Shown here: positions 1 through 11,596 of the stretch, piece by piece
Layout of the letters: the number at the start of each line of letters is the position of its first letter
Numbering within the stretch: the first letter of the stretch is position 1
Source: a virus
Strand: one strand, 5' to 3'
DNA length: 52,600 nt
Virus record (IMG/VR): IMGVR_UViG_3300046003_005111
Location: 1 to 52,600 of that record
The notes under the pieces: generated by a model
The model's input: only the letters and a program-made list of their open reading frames with translations
Databases searched by the model: none
Told to the model about the DNA's origin: nothing
Translations under genes and position numbers: made by a program

Positions 1-2379
1 ACCAGTTGAATTTGTATCACTACCCGCCATTGTCCTTGCAAACGCATCGTAATGCGTTCCCGTTCCATTAATTTTTTTTATTTTATTATTTATATTAGCA
101 TAAAAAACACTAAGACTTGTCTTATCAGCTTTTCTAACAGAATCTTCTAACATCGAAAATTCGTGTGTGGTCAACATATCGATTAATTTCGGGTTTATTT
201 TATCTGTTGTGGTATTTGCAAAACCAGAAAATAACATTAATTTATCAACAAACTCATAAACAGTTTCAATCGGGGTTTGTTTTATATCGTAAGAGTTTAT
301 ATTATTTATAACCAATAACGATGATATTAACCCACGAATTTGATTACTAACAATTTGATTGTTTTCATTTATTAAATTTACATTCACCACCTCTTCTGAT
401 ATATCATCATTGGTATCGGTTGAATTTTTAGGGAGTTTCTGCATGGCTTTTAAAGCACGAAAAATTTCCTCGGTAAACTGAACTTCAAACCATTGGTTTG
501 TATTTATATTTCCTGGATATGTTTTTTTAAAAACATATGTATCACTAGCAATATCTAGTTCTTTTTTAAAATAGTTGGGGAAGGGGTAGAATTTTTTTAT
601 ATCGGGATTATCAATATCAATTTCATATTCACCAAAAAGAGATTGTATTTCTCCCCTGTGTTCATCATCAGCAATTTGTCTAAAAGAATTTAACGCTGAT
701 AAATTTAATAATGTTAAGAACACTTGCATGTTATTCATTAAAATACGGATAACATTATCAATATTAGGCACAAAACCTATTTTTTCTTTTAAATTAAAAA
801 ATAACTGATCTTCAGTATTAGAATCCACTTTTTCAAAGAAACCAATAAGATTTTTTATTATGATTTTATGAACTTTTATGAAAAATACATCACTAAAATA
901 TACATTCTTAAGGGTGTTAATATCTTTCGAAGAGGTGTTATTAAACAGTATTAAATCATCATTAAAAATTGTTTTTAAATCACGATCACTTAATTGAGCT
1001 ATATATGATTTTTCGTTATCGAAATCTTTACTATTACTCAATTCTGATATAATATTCTTAATAATATTACTTTTTAAAGCATCTCTATTATTAATATTAG
1101 AATTAGTGGTAGATGAAAACGATAAACCATCTATTTGTTCCACAACCTTTTCAGAGTACTCTCCTATTAAAAGATATGGGTTAATTTTATTACCACCAGT
1201 CTCTTTAGCCATTGCACCAGAAGATAAACCAGCTATTGACCCATTTTTTAATCTATTCAAAAGATTATCATTAAGGTAATATTTACTAAAACTTCTGTTA
1301 TCTTCTACTAACTTTTTCCGCCATTCTGGTATTTGTGTTTTTATAGACCTTTCAAATATTCCCTCTAATGCAGAATATGCGTTTAAAGCTTCTGATCTAT
1401 CATTATTAATCGCAGTAAGTGTATCTTTAAAAGATAAATCATCACGACCTAGAGCAGTATCTGTTCTAATCATATCCATTATTGATGGATATTTTTTAAA
1501 TTCGTGTTTTTTGTATTCGTCTGTATTTTCACCGTATTTTTTTGCGTATTTTCTGTTTTGTTTCTGATATAACGCTTTTAATAATCTTTTACCAAGATAA
1601 TCTTTACTATTCTCACCACCAATTTTATACATATAAGGTGCTAAGTAAGCATATACCATTAAAAAGTTATTATATATTGAAAATGTTCTTGATAAGAATT
1701 CAGCCCTAATAATGTAATTACCTGTTGATGAATCAAATGTTGTTGACGTTTTTGTCATTGACAAAGGGTATTCAATACCTTTACCATAGTAACCCTTTAT
1801 TGTTAAACTAAACAAAGGATATGGAAATCTATAAAAAATATTATATGGGTTTGTTGGGTCATTACCTCTCTCAAGCAACGTTCTACCCTGTACATCAACA
1901 AATTCTATCTTTATGATGGGTGTCATCGCCGCATTATGAGAAACGTCAATACTTGTTATACCAAATGTTTCTGGGTCAAAAAAACCATCTTGTTCATTAT
2001 TTGTTGTAAAAAAATCACTCCAGTCTGTTGTAAAAACACCCTTATTTCTTTTTTTAGCAAAATTTATGGTACCATCATTATTTTTATCCGCTTTTTCTAA
2101 AGGGTTCATAAAATTAACCCCTATTTGGCCAATAGTAAAAACTTTAGATCCATTCCTATCACCACTATCTACAATAGCACTATCAGGATTTAAACGAGCG
2201 GTAAGATTTGCGTACATCACAAGATCTTCCTGTTTAATATATCTAGGAATAATATTGTTATCGCTGTTAATTACTTTATTCGGATCAACAACAAAAATCC
2301 CTTTTTTTTCAGGTTTACCTACCTCTGTTGGTAGTTTACCAAAACTGGATAATATCTTTTCATCATATGTGTTACCCAT
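1..2379 (-). CDS. Large baseplate/tail structural protein (C-terminus outside window)
   Basis: This reading frame is open for 793 codons from an ATG at 2379 to the left edge of the window, so the C-terminus is missing. Its start lies inside the stop of the gp53-like gene (8-base overlap, ATGGGTAA), which suggests translational coupling. The N-terminal 300 residues are soluble, beta-rich and full of Asn, Asp and Thr. A stretch near residues 180-240 (FYRFPYPLFSLTIKGYYGKG, then YPLSMTKTSTTFDSSTGNYI) has the look of a tail or baseplate protein. Later parts are helical and charged, with a hydrophobic helix-like segment around FVPNIDNVIRILMNNMQVFL. I cannot assign a T4 gene number. Its place at the end of the tape-measure and baseplate operon makes a baseplate role the best inference. 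Whether it continues far to the left cannot be seen. Confidence 0.75.
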   Translation of the reverse strand, partial: MGNTYDEKILSSFGKLPTEVGKPEKKGIFVVDPNKVINSDNNIIPRYIKQEDLVMYANLTARLNPDSAIVDSGDRNGSKVFTIGQIGVNFMNPLEKADKNNDGTINFAKKRNKGVFTTDWSDFFTTNNEQDGFFDPETFGITSIDVSHNAAMTPIIKIEFVDVQGRTLLERGNDPTNPYNIFYRFPYPLFSLTIKGYYGKGIEYPLSMTKTSTTFDSSTGNYIIRAEFLSRTFSIYNNFLMVYAYLAPYMYKIGGENSKDYLGKRLLKALYQKQNRKYAKKYGENTDEYKKHEFKKYPSIMDMIRTDTALGRDDLSFKDTLTAINNDRSEALNAYSALEGIFERSIKTQIPEWRKKLVEDNRSFSKYYLNDNLLNRLKNGSIAGLSSGAMAKETGGNKINPYLLIGEYSEKVVEQIDGLSFSSTTNSNINNRDALKSNIIKNIISELSNSKDFDNEKSYIAQLSDRDLKTIFNDDLILFNNTSSKDINTLKNVYFSDVFFIKVHKIIIKNLIGFFEKVDSNTEDQLFFNLKEKIGFVPNIDNVIRILMNNMQVFLTLLNLSALNSFRQIADDEHRGEIQSLFGEYEIDIDNPDIKKFYPFPNYFKKELDIASDTYVFKKTYPGNINTNQWFEVQFTEEIFRALKAMQKLPKNSTDTNDDISEEVVNVNLINENNQIVSNQIRGLISSLLVINNINSYDIKQTPIETVYEFVDKLMLFSGFANTTTDKINPKLIDMLTTHEFSMLEDSVRKADKTSLSVFYANINNKIKKINGTGTHYDAFARTMAGSDTNSTG

Positions 2380-2689
2380 AATACGCTACCCTGTTTTTTA
2401 ATTTTATATCATATTCGTTTAAAGTATCTTGTAAAGGATATGGTATCCTAAGCGTTGTGTTATCAGGTATTTCCCATTCACTGGGTGCCACCTCTGGATT
2501 CGCCATTAAAATTAACCAACCGTAATATGGTACCGAATAATATTGTTGACTAATCTTATCCAACCTACTTTTACCTGTGTTATAAACAGTAAATAAATCG
2601 GTTGTTTTTTCGATTAATTTAATAAACGGTGGGGATATGTGTTTTGAGTCACTATCTAATGTTTTATATCTATTAAAGTATCTAGCCAT
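2372..2689 (-). CDS. Baseplate wedge protein, gp53-like (LysM-like)
   Basis: The 105-residue protein carries a LysM-like fold signature: DKISQQYYSVPYYGWLILMA followed by NPE and, about 15 residues on, IPDNTTLRIPYPL. This pattern, a helix that begins DxIxxxYY and a final strand reading LRIP, is typical of T4 gp53 and other LysM-like tail proteins that join the baseplate inner ring to the tube. Residues 1-45 (MARYFNRYKTLDSDSK and on) form a variable N-terminal arm. The gene starts 8 bases after the giant tail gene ends and overlaps the next gene by 8 bases, so it is almost certainly part of the same transcript. The family call comes from the motif; the wedge role follows from T4 knowledge and the gene's neighbours. 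Confidence 0.65.
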   Translation of the reverse strand: MARYFNRYKTLDSDSKHISPPFIKLIEKTTDLFTVYNTGKSRLDKISQQYYSVPYYGWLILMANPEVAPSEWEIPDNTTLRIPYPLQDTLNEYDIKLKNRVAYYG

Positions 2690-2697
2690 ATCAATAA

Positions 2698-5600
2698 TTA
2701 ATTATAAAGCTCTGGGTAAAGTTTAGCCAATTGTGTTTCGGTGTTTATTTTAAACGACTCAGCTTCGTTTACTGAACATATATTAATAATAGACTCATTT
2801 TTATATTTTGTAAAGAGTTTTAAGTTTTTAATGATCGTACTATCTGGTTTACTTGTCTCCCTGAATGTAACTTTATAATCATCATAACTACCCTTAATTA
2901 ATTTATTTTGTGTCTCTATTCTATCTAACACTTTACTTGAATCGTCAATACCAAAAATGTTTTTATTTATTTTTTTTATGGTATTATCATTTATATTTGA
3001 CGCATAATTAAAAACATCAGTTAAATCAGAGTCATATTTTTTAACAAAAGTTTCGATAAGTTTGAATGTGTCCTCAATCGATTTTTTAATTTTGGATATT
3101 TGTTTTTTCTTATACCCAATAAGCCTTATCGGGTTATTTCTGATACTCGCTGGGGGGTTAATACCAGTATTTTCTATTTTAGCCATAATAGCTTCAATAT
3201 GAACTGATTTGTTCACATAAAGATTATATAAAAATTCTATGAATAAAACATCTTGCATAGCTGACATTTTTACCGTTTCACCATATACGTCACTATTATA
3301 ACTTAATTTAAGTTTTTGTTGGTCTGGTAATGAATTAATATACTCTTCTGTTATGGTATAATCATAAGCCATTAAAGTATTAAGGTTTTTTAATTGCGTT
3401 TTTAAATCAGTATCAGTTAAATTTGGGTTATTATCATTAAATAAATAATAATTTATCTCTTTTATAAAACTATTACCAGAATTAGTTTTCTTATTTAAAC
3501 CATAGTAAAATAAAACATCTGAAATCGTTAATTTGCTTGTTGGAACACCAGAAGTTCCAGAAGTTCCTGAAGTTCCTGAAATACCAGATGTCCCAGAGGT
3601 ACCAGATGTCCCAGAGGTACCAGATGTCCCAGAGGTACCAGAGGTTCCAGATGCCCCTGGGTTTAATAAAATACCACTCAAATTATTAATCTGTAAATCA
3701 AATTCATAGGCTGGTGTATAAACTAAATCAATGTCATTGTTTTTAGTTTCAGAATCATCTGATAACATAAAATCTAACGTTTTATTACTAAAATCTAACA
3801 ACTCATAATTAATTTTTTCAAATGTATATTGCATTTGGTACTTACCTTGATTATATATGTTATTAGCCGTATTAGTTACGTTAGTGCTATCATCCCTACT
3901 AACCAATGCATATGACGTGGTTTCTAAAGACCTAGCGCTGGTACCGTACTCATAAGGGTTAAATGAGAAGTTCTGATCTGTTGGGCTAGTATTCGATGGT
4001 AAAGTTAATTGACCAAACTTAAAAGTGTTCGTAGCTGCCGTACCATTGATTTTTAATACATTATTTGATGGTAAAAAATTATTAAAATCATACTGATTTG
4101 GTAAGTCTGTAAGTGTTGGATAACCTAACACTTCACTAATGTAAGTCATATTCCTTATATACTCTTTAATAACACTATCAGATATTGTATTATCCAGTTC
4201 GTTTTTAAGTTGTTTAAAGAAATACAATCCGTTACCAAGTGACGCGTATTTTTTTATTAAACTAGGTGTTGGTGCACCAGTACCAGTACCAGTAGTAAGA
4301 ATATTATAAACACCACTTAAATTAATTAATTCACCACCGTCTATTGATAATTTTTTATATTCTTCATACGGATTGTAACCAAACATTGTACTATCATTGA
4401 TTGGGGTACTTAATTTTTTAGCGTTAGGTATTACTTCATATAATGTGGCTCTACCCTCTGAATATGTTGCATCATAACCGTATAATGGTAGTGATAAACC
4501 AGCTAAGATAACTGACATTTTTGCGATTGAATCATTTAACGCTGTTATCGTTAAGTCGGTATCTGAATCTCTCTTAGAATAAAAGTTTGTAAATTCCGTA
4601 TCAATATAACTCGTAAAATCTTTTATGTGCCCAGTTTCCAGATTTTTATAAAAGTTTTTAAACCCTTTTAAATCATCTGTTGTATCAAACCAAAAACCTA
4701 AAGTGTTTGTCGCAATTTTTGTTCTAAACTCATCAACAAAGTTAGATTCAATATCTTTATATATTTTTATACCATTCGTATCTTTAAAGAAAATACCACC
4801 AGTTTCAGATTTACCATCTACATTGTTTGTATAACCATTCGTAAAATTACCTTGGAAATATTTACCACTTCTACCGTTATTTTGTGCGCTTGTTAAAGCT
4901 GTGAAATTATAAGGTAAACCTTTACCATCACCAATTTTAAACATGTACTCTTGTGGGTGTAAATTTAATTTTAAAGCTTCAAAAGGTTCTGGTTTATTAC
5001 CATTTTTACTTAAAAAAAATGGGTGTTGTTTAAACACATCACCAAGTTCTAAATATCTTCTTTCTTCAGCGACCGTGTTAAAGATTTGATAGTATGTTAA
5101 ACCATTAAGGACTACCTCTCCGTTAACCTCTGTTGGTATAGTTGTATCAGATATGTTACTAATTATCTCACTTATAGTAGTATCAGTACCAGATAAAGGT
5201 TTTTTATAATTTTTATTTCTTAATACATTATTAAGTACTTTGTATTTACCAACTGTTTTATCTTCTGTTTTACCGATGTAATTAGCAAAATTATTTACGT
5301 AATCACCAAAACCATAATACAACTCACTAAATAAATCATAATATTGTATATCATATCTTTGCATGTAGTTTCTACCGTATTCTTGTCTAAAAGCGTATTC
5401 ACCAAAATTAGAATGGTCTATTGCGGTCCAAACTTTCTTCGCGTCTTGTGGTAATGGGTCGGTTGGTTTTAATTTTGTGTAAACACCATTAACAATTGGG
5501 TATTGGTTAGCTGTTCTAACATAATATTGACCAAGATAAGTAACACACGCTTCCGTTTGATATTCTTTTGTTGCATCAAATTCCACCGCACTAGTTAATT

Positions 5601-8600
5601 GATTATAATACGTGCCACCAGCCAATTTTGGTAATAACCTTTCGCTAATAACACCAATCGTACCATAAGGTATTGGTAAACCTTCTGTTGAAGGTATTAT
5701 TAACTCAGCTGCTTTAACAATTGGGATTAAATCCAATGAATTTTCAACAAAAAAATCTTGTTCAAGATTTATTAAATCTCTTTCTCTTCTATCTGTATTA
5801 GCAAACGTTCTTTCATCATATACATCTGTATTTGCGTAATAGTTAAATGTTAACGCGTTTTGTAATTGATCAACATATCTTCTTAAACCTTGTCCACCAA
5901 TATATTTAAATGACATAGTGACTTTTGCAAGCATCGGTTGTACACCAATACCTTCAGGGTTTAAATCCCATAATAACGGATCATAATTAATATTTAAACT
6001 ATTAATAATAATTTTTGTGTGATAAAAATCACCAATTCTTAAAACAGATACAGGTGGTCTACCAAACGCTGTATTCTTAGCATCGCAACCAGAAATACCA
6101 ATGTCCTTGGTGATTGTATCACCAGGTCTCATACATTGCTGTAAAAAGGTTAATCTAGCGTTTAACCCTTCAGGTGTCATCGCATGGAATGCTGGGCTAA
6201 AATATTTTAATTTTTCTTTTAAACTATCAAAAATAATCGGTGATTCTTTTGACAAATATTCGAAGTAATCACATTCTGTTAATAATTTATTAAGTATTCT
6301 TTGCGCAATCTCTCTTTTTGTAACATTGGTTGTTGGGGCTTTTTCTTCAACATACAATGGTGATGTTTCAGCTGGTGGTTCTTCTCTTTTCAAAGGAATT
6401 TCTTTTGGGGTTAAAGTTGATTTAACCTCAACCCTTCTAGCGAATGAAGCTATTCCTGATAAGTTACCGCAAACAACATCCGCTTCTGTTTTTGTTACTT
6501 GTTGAAATGATGGCTTTTGACGTATAGATACACACGTACCGATAAATTCCTTACCTTTTGTTTCCGTGTTTCCTTCTGGTAATGAAGGTATAAACGGATT
6601 TTTAATTATTTCATCGAACTCATCATATGTTCTAACCATATAATATGTTTTGTTTTCACCATAAGGAATAGCGAAATACTCTATACCTTCATCTGTTTTT
6701 AATGGTTTACCAAATAGTTTAGTATATTCATTTTCTATTTTTATATTAGGATCATCAATAGAGTCTTGATATAAATCAGCCACTGTTTGACCGCCACCTT
6801 GTTGGATGCTAAACGTAATCAATTGTCTTTCTTCTGTACCAACCTCACCTCTATAAATTATGATATTTTTAGTTGTTTCTAAATCACCATGTAATTTATC
6901 AACAACGGTTCCATCACTTATCTCTTCGTTTTCTAATGTGAAGCATTTAATATTATTACTAGTCATTACATTGAGTATTAACCATTTTGTAACCGAAACA
7001 AATCTTCTTGACGCTAATTTATCGTTATATTTCTGTAAAGCATCTTGATTTTGACCAGGAGCTGATGGTGATGCGTAAGCAAGCATAGCAATACTTATAT
7101 TATAATCTTTAACAGACGTATAATTATCCGCTGAATAAGTTGTGGCAACGCTTTCTTTTTGTTTTTTATAGTTATATGCTGGTGATTGGTTAGGGTCTAA
7201 AGGGTCCCCAAAGAAGTATTCATTACCTGCGGGCGCAGATTCACCTAAAGTATAGGCATATTGAATCCATTTCTTTTCCCCACTTTCTGAAAGAGGTTTA
7301 CCGCTTACAGTCTGTTCTTGATATTCAGAGTTTTTTTCAAGATCTATATTATTAGCTAGATTTGAATATATATTGTAATATACATCATACCCATCCACCT
7401 TGAAATCTTTAGGTTCTTTATAAATATTTTTAGATAGAGGTATATCGTTTTCAAAAAATAAATTAAATGTACCATTAATTATTGTCTGAAGCGATGGTGT
7501 TTCAATTTTAATACTTTCTTGTTGGAAACTACCTGATGATTCAACTTTAGATCTAATTTTATCATTTGGTAATCTAACATCTAAATCAGCTATAACTTTT
7601 TTAAAATATTCGATATCACTATCACTGAATACACCCCAAATTCTCGCCAACTCAAAAATGTCATAATCCAAACAACCAGCCCAGAAAGCCGCCAATAATT
7701 CATCAACCTCACCATCTGTTAAAGCCGCAAATTCTTTATCCACCAATAAGTTCATTATTGTCGGGTGATCAACAACAATATCCCATGATAATGTTCCAGC
7801 TCTTTCGGTGTTGTTATATGTGTATATTGCCTCTGGTCTACCTAAGAATTGATGTGTTGTCCAGTTTGTTGTCGTATCATCTGTAAATCTTATGTTATAT
7901 GGTGGGAACCACATAATTCTACCACCATTAGAACCTTTTTCACAAGGTGGTAAGTCTCTGAACTGAGCTGAATCTCTCCAAGCTAAGTTCTCAAGTGAGA
8001 ACATGTATTTTCTAGCTCTTTTTTCACCAAAAGCTTCAACAACAGCATCACCCAATCCATCACCCAATCTACCGTAACCTTCGTTAACATTAAGCGCTGA
8101 TGGGTGTATATTTAAATTTCCGTATCTATCCAATACAGAGTTTCTTTCTTTTCTATTTAACTCTTTCCATCTAATAAGGTCAGTTACTTTTGAGAATGGT
8201 TTTGCTTTTGTCCAAGACCTACAAAGAGAAACCTCATTGTACATTTTTTTACCATCTCTATTACCACCTCTATCTAAACCTGGTATCAGATAGTTATAAC
8301 CAGTAACCTCACCTTTTTTGTTTTTTCTTTCAACCTTAAAAGGTGATATTACATTAGAACCTTTTGATGAAAAAGTATATCCATCAAAAAATTTAGTTTT
8401 TGTTTGGTCAATAGAATTGATCGCATCATTTCTTCCACCAGCTTCCAATAATTTTTGTGTAACAGCTAATATTGAACAATCTCTAAATCTACTAGCAGAA
8501 TTTACTGATAAGCTACCGATATCCTTAATTTTACCATCCCAACTATCTGGATATGATGTCATTGCGACTGGATCCATAAAAGTTTCTTTACTCTCACCTC

Positions 8601-11559
8601 TCCAAATAAATGAAGTTTGAATTGACCCATATTTTGAAACATCTTCAACACCTGGTTCAATATAATAATTTTCAATACCACCCTCTCTCTTTATTCTAAT
8701 AGCTCTGGTTAACTCACTATTAGCTCTAACTTGTAAACCGTTATCATCTTGTAATAAATGAAATATACTAACATTTTTACCAGCTGTAATGTATGGGGTA
8801 AAAACAACATCTTCAGTACCTTTTTGAGCTTTTGCAGCTCTTTTAAATAACCTAGTATCAGCACCTCTTAATTTACTCTGATAGTCTGGGGAGTACTTGT
8901 TATTACCAAGATTTGAAAATAAGAAAAATCTTTGCGCTCTACCAGTTTCATCTAGTCTATCAATAACTCTATTTTCTAATTTATCTTCTATTCTTGAGTT
9001 ACCACTATCATTTGCACCAAAACATGTTGGTCTTAAAACAATAGAATCGTCTTCAAAGAATTCAGATGTTAATCCACCTAAATTAGTGATATCTGAAATA
9101 AAACTAGCTAATTTACCTAAACCACCTTTAAATGTTGTGATATCAGCGTTACCTCTTTCAATTATTGATGATGGGTCTTTAATAAATTCAATAACTTTAA
9201 GTGGGTTTTTTAACATATCATCAATAGTTGTTAAACCAGCCACCTCTTGAGCTGTTTTAGTTAATAGTCTTGTTTTTAAATGAAATTTTAATTCCAAGGC
9301 ACCTATTTGTGCTAATAACGTATCATTTTTTAAACCAGGTTCCGTTAATAAATTAGTGATATCTAAATTAGGACCTAATAGAACGCTCAACGGAGTTGAT
9401 GCTGTAGGTACGTTTAAGAAATCACCCATCTTTATATTAACTGGGTCGGAATTGTTTAATTTATCTTCTGTAAGATATGGATTTTGTGGTGTATTTGGTG
9501 TATTATTTAATAATAAATTCTCTAAAATTTCATAAACAATAGTATTTTCAGCACCATATTTATTGGTTACTACGTTTTTTGTATAGTCAGTTGTAAGCGA
9601 TGATAATTGTGCTTGATTAGGTACAATAAAATCATTTATCAATGTTGCTGTACCAACTGGGATAGCACCTGGGTTAGACAAAGCAAAAGCGTCTGTTGGA
9701 TCTGTTGGATCCTTTGCCATATTTTTATTAAACAAACTGATCATTATTGGACCAGATAATGTACCAATATCACCAGGGTTAACATTTGAAAATGTACTTA
9801 TTTGTGATAATGTACCTCTACCAGCTAAATATTGAGCAGCAACTGACGCACTTGGTGATAATGTTGTAATACCAGCAGCAACATCAATTGGTGTGTTTAA
9901 TGTCATTGAGATGTTTAAAGCTCTTGGTGTTACAGAGTCTGTAAGAACATCACCAGGATTAACAACATTAAAGTTATTAATTGTTGTATCTAAACCTCTA
10001 CCAGCTAAGTATTGTGATGCGATTAAACCTGAAGGTGTTAAATTAACAATACCAGCGGCGATATCAGCTGGTGTGTTCAAATTCATCGCAAGATCCAATG
10101 TTCTTGGTGCAAATGAATCGGTAACAATATTACCAGGGTTTATGTTAATATAATCATTAATAACACTATTTAAACCTCTACCAGCTAAATATTGTGCAGC
10201 CAAAGAACCGCTTAATGATGTAACCCCAGCAGTGATGTCCGCAGGTGTATTTAATGTTCGTGCAAAGTTTGAATTTCTTGGTATTACAGAGTCTGTAACA
10301 ACATTACCAGGATTTACATTAGGTAAAGTTGTAATCGCAATAAATGTACCTTTACCTGAAAGATATTGTGCAGCGTAGGCACCACTTAAATTTGTTAATC
10401 CAGCTGTTATATCAACTGGTGTACTTAATGTTTGTGCAAAGTTTTGTGTTCTTGGTCCTACAGCTTGTGTTATAACATTACCAGGATTTACATTAGGTAA
10501 AGTTGTGATAGCAACAAATGTACCTTTACCTGAAAGATATTGTGCGGCTAAAGAAGCACTAGGGCTTAAGTTATTTACACCAACAGTGATATCCGTAGGT
10601 GTACTTAATGTTTGAGCAAAGTTTTGTGTTCTTGGTGTTATGGCTTGTGATATAACGTCACCAGAGTTAACAACATTAAATGTATTGATAACACTAGGTG
10701 TTCCAAGACCTGATAAATATTGAGCAGCAAACGATGCGTTAGGTGTTAAGTTGTTTACGCCAGCGGTGATGTCTGTTGGTGTACCGATGTTCATTGCAAG
10801 GTCTAATGTCCTTGGTGCAACCGAATCGGTTACTACATCCCCAGAGTTAGTATTTTGGAAATTATTAATTACCGTAAAAGCACCCTTACCAGAAAGGTAT
10901 TGGGCTGCGTATGTTGCGTTAGGCGTTAAATTTTGTACACCAGCAGTAATATCAGCTGGTGTGTTTAATGTCATAGCAAAATCCAAATTTCTTGGTGCAA
11001 CGGCATCTGATAATACATTACCAGGGTTAATATTAATAAAATCATTAACAATTGTTAAAGCGCCTCTACCTGAAAGATACTGAGCCGCAATCGCTGCATT
11101 AGGTGTTAAGTTATTTACACCAGTAGTAATATCTGTAGGTGTATTTAATGTATGTGATAAACCCAAATTTCTTGGCGCAACAGATTCTGTTAGCGCATCA
11201 CTTGGGTTTGTATTTGAAAAATCGTTTATTACTGTTAATTGACCTTTACTATTAACTAAAGAAGCTACATAAGCAGCACTTGTAGTTGTGTTAAGTAAAC
11301 CAGCATTAATGTCAGCTGGTGTATTTAATGTTTTATTAAGGTTTGCTGTTCTTGCTGGGATACCATTAGTATCAACATCACCAGGGTTTTGTACGTTATA
11401 AAAATGTATTGCGGTATCTTGTCCCAATGAACTTAAATACGCATTAACTGTAACCGAATTAGTTAGATTAACTAAACCAGTTACAACATCAGGTGGGGCC
11501 TGTAAATTTAAATTAAGGATCACATTCCTAAACTGTCCCGATATACTATTTAAGCTCAT
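2698..11559 (-). CDS. Giant tail/baseplate protein with N-terminal repeats and GTSG tract
   Basis: At 2953 residues this is by far the largest gene. Residues about 17-602 are ten tandem repeats of 58-61 residues, each opening with a form of [10 protein letters not shown] and containing AAQYLSG and NPGDV. Residues about 840-1275 look like a conserved tail core: a Cys-containing segment ([14 protein letters not shown]), later [17 protein letters not shown], and then [21 protein letters not shown], a form seen in large phage tail or baseplate proteins. Residues about 2636-2671 are a collagen-like Gly-Thr-Ser tract. The C-terminal 250 residues are helical and Lys-rich. It lies directly downstream of the tape measures and upstream of the gp53-like gene, so a hub, wedge or fibre-bearing baseplate protein is inferred. 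A late-type motif lies 6-14 bases before the ATG. I cannot name the exact T4 counterpart. Confidence 0.8.
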   Translation of the reverse strand: MSLNSISGQFRNVILNLNLQAPPDVVTGLVNLTNSVTVNAYLSSLGQDTAIHFYNVQNPGDVDTNGIPARTANLNKTLNTPADINAGLLNTTTSAAYVASLVNSKGQLTVINDFSNTNPSDALTESVAPRNLGLSHTLNTPTDITTGVNNLTPNAAIAAQYLSGRGALTIVNDFININPGNVLSDAVAPRNLDFAMTLNTPADITAGVQNLTPNATYAAQYLSGKGAFTVINNFQNTNSGDVVTDSVAPRTLDLAMNIGTPTDITAGVNNLTPNASFAAQYLSGLGTPSVINTFNVVNSGDVISQAITPRTQNFAQTLSTPTDITVGVNNLSPSASLAAQYLSGKGTFVAITTLPNVNPGNVITQAVGPRTQNFAQTLSTPVDITAGLTNLSGAYAAQYLSGKGTFIAITTLPNVNPGNVVTDSVIPRNSNFARTLNTPADITAGVTSLSGSLAAQYLAGRGLNSVINDYININPGNIVTDSFAPRTLDLAMNLNTPADIAAGIVNLTPSGLIASQYLAGRGLDTTINNFNVVNPGDVLTDSVTPRALNISMTLNTPIDVAAGITTLSPSASVAAQYLAGRGTLSQISTFSNVNPGDIGTLSGPIMISLFNKNMAKDPTDPTDAFALSNPGAIPVGTATLINDFIVPNQAQLSSLTTDYTKNVVTNKYGAENTIVYEILENLLLNNTPNTPQNPYLTEDKLNNSDPVNIKMGDFLNVPTASTPLSVLLGPNLDITNLLTEPGLKNDTLLAQIGALELKFHLKTRLLTKTAQEVAGLTTIDDMLKNPLKVIEFIKDPSSIIERGNADITTFKGGLGKLASFISDITNLGGLTSEFFEDDSIVLRPTCFGANDSGNSRIEDKLENRVIDRLDETGRAQRFFLFSNLGNNKYSPDYQSKLRGADTRLFKRAAKAQKGTEDVVFTPYITAGKNVSIFHLLQDDNGLQVRANSELTRAIRIKREGGIENYYIEPGVEDVSKYGSIQTSFIWRGESKETFMDPVAMTSYPDSWDGKIKDIGSLSVNSASRFRDCSILAVTQKLLEAGGRNDAINSIDQTKTKFFDGYTFSSKGSNVISPFKVERKNKKGEVTGYNYLIPGLDRGGNRDGKKMYNEVSLCRSWTKAKPFSKVTDLIRWKELNRKERNSVLDRYGNLNIHPSALNVNEGYGRLGDGLGDAVVEAFGEKRARKYMFSLENLAWRDSAQFRDLPPCEKGSNGGRIMWFPPYNIRFTDDTTTNWTTHQFLGRPEAIYTYNNTERAGTLSWDIVVDHPTIMNLLVDKEFAALTDGEVDELLAAFWAGCLDYDIFELARIWGVFSDSDIEYFKKVIADLDVRLPNDKIRSKVESSGSFQQESIKIETPSLQTIINGTFNLFFENDIPLSKNIYKEPKDFKVDGYDVYYNIYSNLANNIDLEKNSEYQEQTVSGKPLSESGEKKWIQYAYTLGESAPAGNEYFFGDPLDPNQSPAYNYKKQKESVATTYSADNYTSVKDYNISIAMLAYASPSAPGQNQDALQKYNDKLASRRFVSVTKWLILNVMTSNNIKCFTLENEEISDGTVVDKLHGDLETTKNIIIYRGEVGTEERQLITFSIQQGGGQTVADLYQDSIDDPNIKIENEYTKLFGKPLKTDEGIEYFAIPYGENKTYYMVRTYDEFDEIIKNPFIPSLPEGNTETKGKEFIGTCVSIRQKPSFQQVTKTEADVVCGNLSGIASFARRVEVKSTLTPKEIPLKREEPPAETSPLYVEEKAPTTNVTKREIAQRILNKLLTECDYFEYLSKESPIIFDSLKEKLKYFSPAFHAMTPEGLNARLTFLQQCMRPGDTITKDIGISGCDAKNTAFGRPPVSVLRIGDFYHTKIIINSLNINYDPLLWDLNPEGIGVQPMLAKVTMSFKYIGGQGLRRYVDQLQNALTFNYYANTDVYDERTFANTDRRERDLINLEQDFFVENSLDLIPIVKAAELIIPSTEGLPIPYGTIGVISERLLPKLAGGTYYNQLTSAVEFDATKEYQTEACVTYLGQYYVRTANQYPIVNGVYTKLKPTDPLPQDAKKVWTAIDHSNFGEYAFRQEYGRNYMQRYDIQYYDLFSELYYGFGDYVNNFANYIGKTEDKTVGKYKVLNNVLRNKNYKKPLSGTDTTISEIISNISDTTIPTEVNGEVVLNGLTYYQIFNTVAEERRYLELGDVFKQHPFFLSKNGNKPEPFEALKLNLHPQEYMFKIGDGKGLPYNFTALTSAQNNGRSGKYFQGNFTNGYTNNVDGKSETGGIFFKDTNGIKIYKDIESNFVDEFRTKIATNTLGFWFDTTDDLKGFKNFYKNLETGHIKDFTSYIDTEFTNFYSKRDSDTDLTITALNDSIAKMSVILAGLSLPLYGYDATYSEGRATLYEVIPNAKKLSTPINDSTMFGYNPYEEYKKLSIDGGELINLSGVYNILTTGTGTGAPTPSLIKKYASLGNGLYFFKQLKNELDNTISDSVIKEYIRNMTYISEVLGYPTLTDLPNQYDFNNFLPSNNVLKINGTAATNTFKFGQLTLPSNTSPTDQNFSFNPYEYGTSARSLETTSYALVSRDDSTNVTNTANNIYNQGKYQMQYTFEKINYELLDFSNKTLDFMLSDDSETKNNDIDLVYTPAYEFDLQINNLSGILLNPGASGTSGTSGTSGTSGTSGTSGTSGISGTSGTSGTSGVPTSKLTISDVLFYYGLNKKTNSGNSFIKEINYYLFNDNNPNLTDTDLKTQLKNLNTLMAYDYTITEEYINSLPDQQKLKLSYNSDVYGETVKMSAMQDVLFIEFLYNLYVNKSVHIEAIMAKIENTGINPPASIRNNPIRLIGYKKKQISKIKKSIEDTFKLIETFVKKYDSDLTDVFNYASNINDNTIKKINKNIFGIDDSSKVLDRIETQNKLIKGSYDDYKVTFRETSKPDSTIIKNLKLFTKYKNESIINICSVNEAESFKINTETQLAKLYPELYN
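3546..3660 (-). repeat. Gly-Thr-Ser collagen-like triplet tract
   Basis: About twelve in-frame triplets, almost all Gly-Thr-Ser with one Gly-Ile-Ser, encode residues about 2636-2671 of the giant protein. At the DNA level there are near-identical 9- and 18-base units in part of the tract and synonymous variants elsewhere. Such tracts in phage fibres and baseplate proteins can form collagen-like triple helices or flexible linkers. As the unit is a multiple of three, gain or loss of copies would not break the frame. Confidence 0.9.
9754..11511 (-). repeat. Ten tandem ~180-bp coding repeats (60-residue units)
   Basis: Ten in-frame units encode residues about 17-602 of the giant tail protein. Units are 60 residues long, except the first (61), the two shortened ones (58, units 7 and 8) and the last, which is cut off after about 49 residues. 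The consensus opens with [18 protein letters not shown], continues AAQYLSGKG, then a variable hydrophobic stretch, [13 protein letters not shown] and a variable tail ending in AMT or AQT. The outer copies (1, 2 and 10) are the most divergent and the middle ones the most alike, the pattern expected from unequal exchange inside an array. The whole set stays in frame. Confidence 0.9.
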
Positions 11560-11564
11560 ATGTT

Positions 11565-11573
11565 ATAAATATT
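11565..11573 (-). promoter_or_regulatory. Late-type motif before the giant tail gene
   Basis: On the minus strand this reads AATATTTAT followed by AACATATG, so the motif sits only 6 bases from the start codon. It matches the recurring (G/A)ATATTTAT element found before other virion genes here. The closeness to the ATG means any transcript starting from it would have a very short leader, so it may instead act together with read-through from upstream. Confidence 0.35.
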
Positions 11574-11596
11574 ATTTAAACTGTTTTTTTATTAAA

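Noticed and set aside
9893-11083. Plus-strand open frames opposite the giant tail gene (for example 9893-10153 and 10751-11083)
   Set aside because: They are repeat-derived shadows of the minus-strand coding sequence and have low-complexity translations of no recognisable fold.
9754-11511. Direct repeats that might be taken for a CRISPR array
   Set aside because: The repeats are about 180 bases long, fully in frame and without spacers. They code for protein repeats in one long gene.
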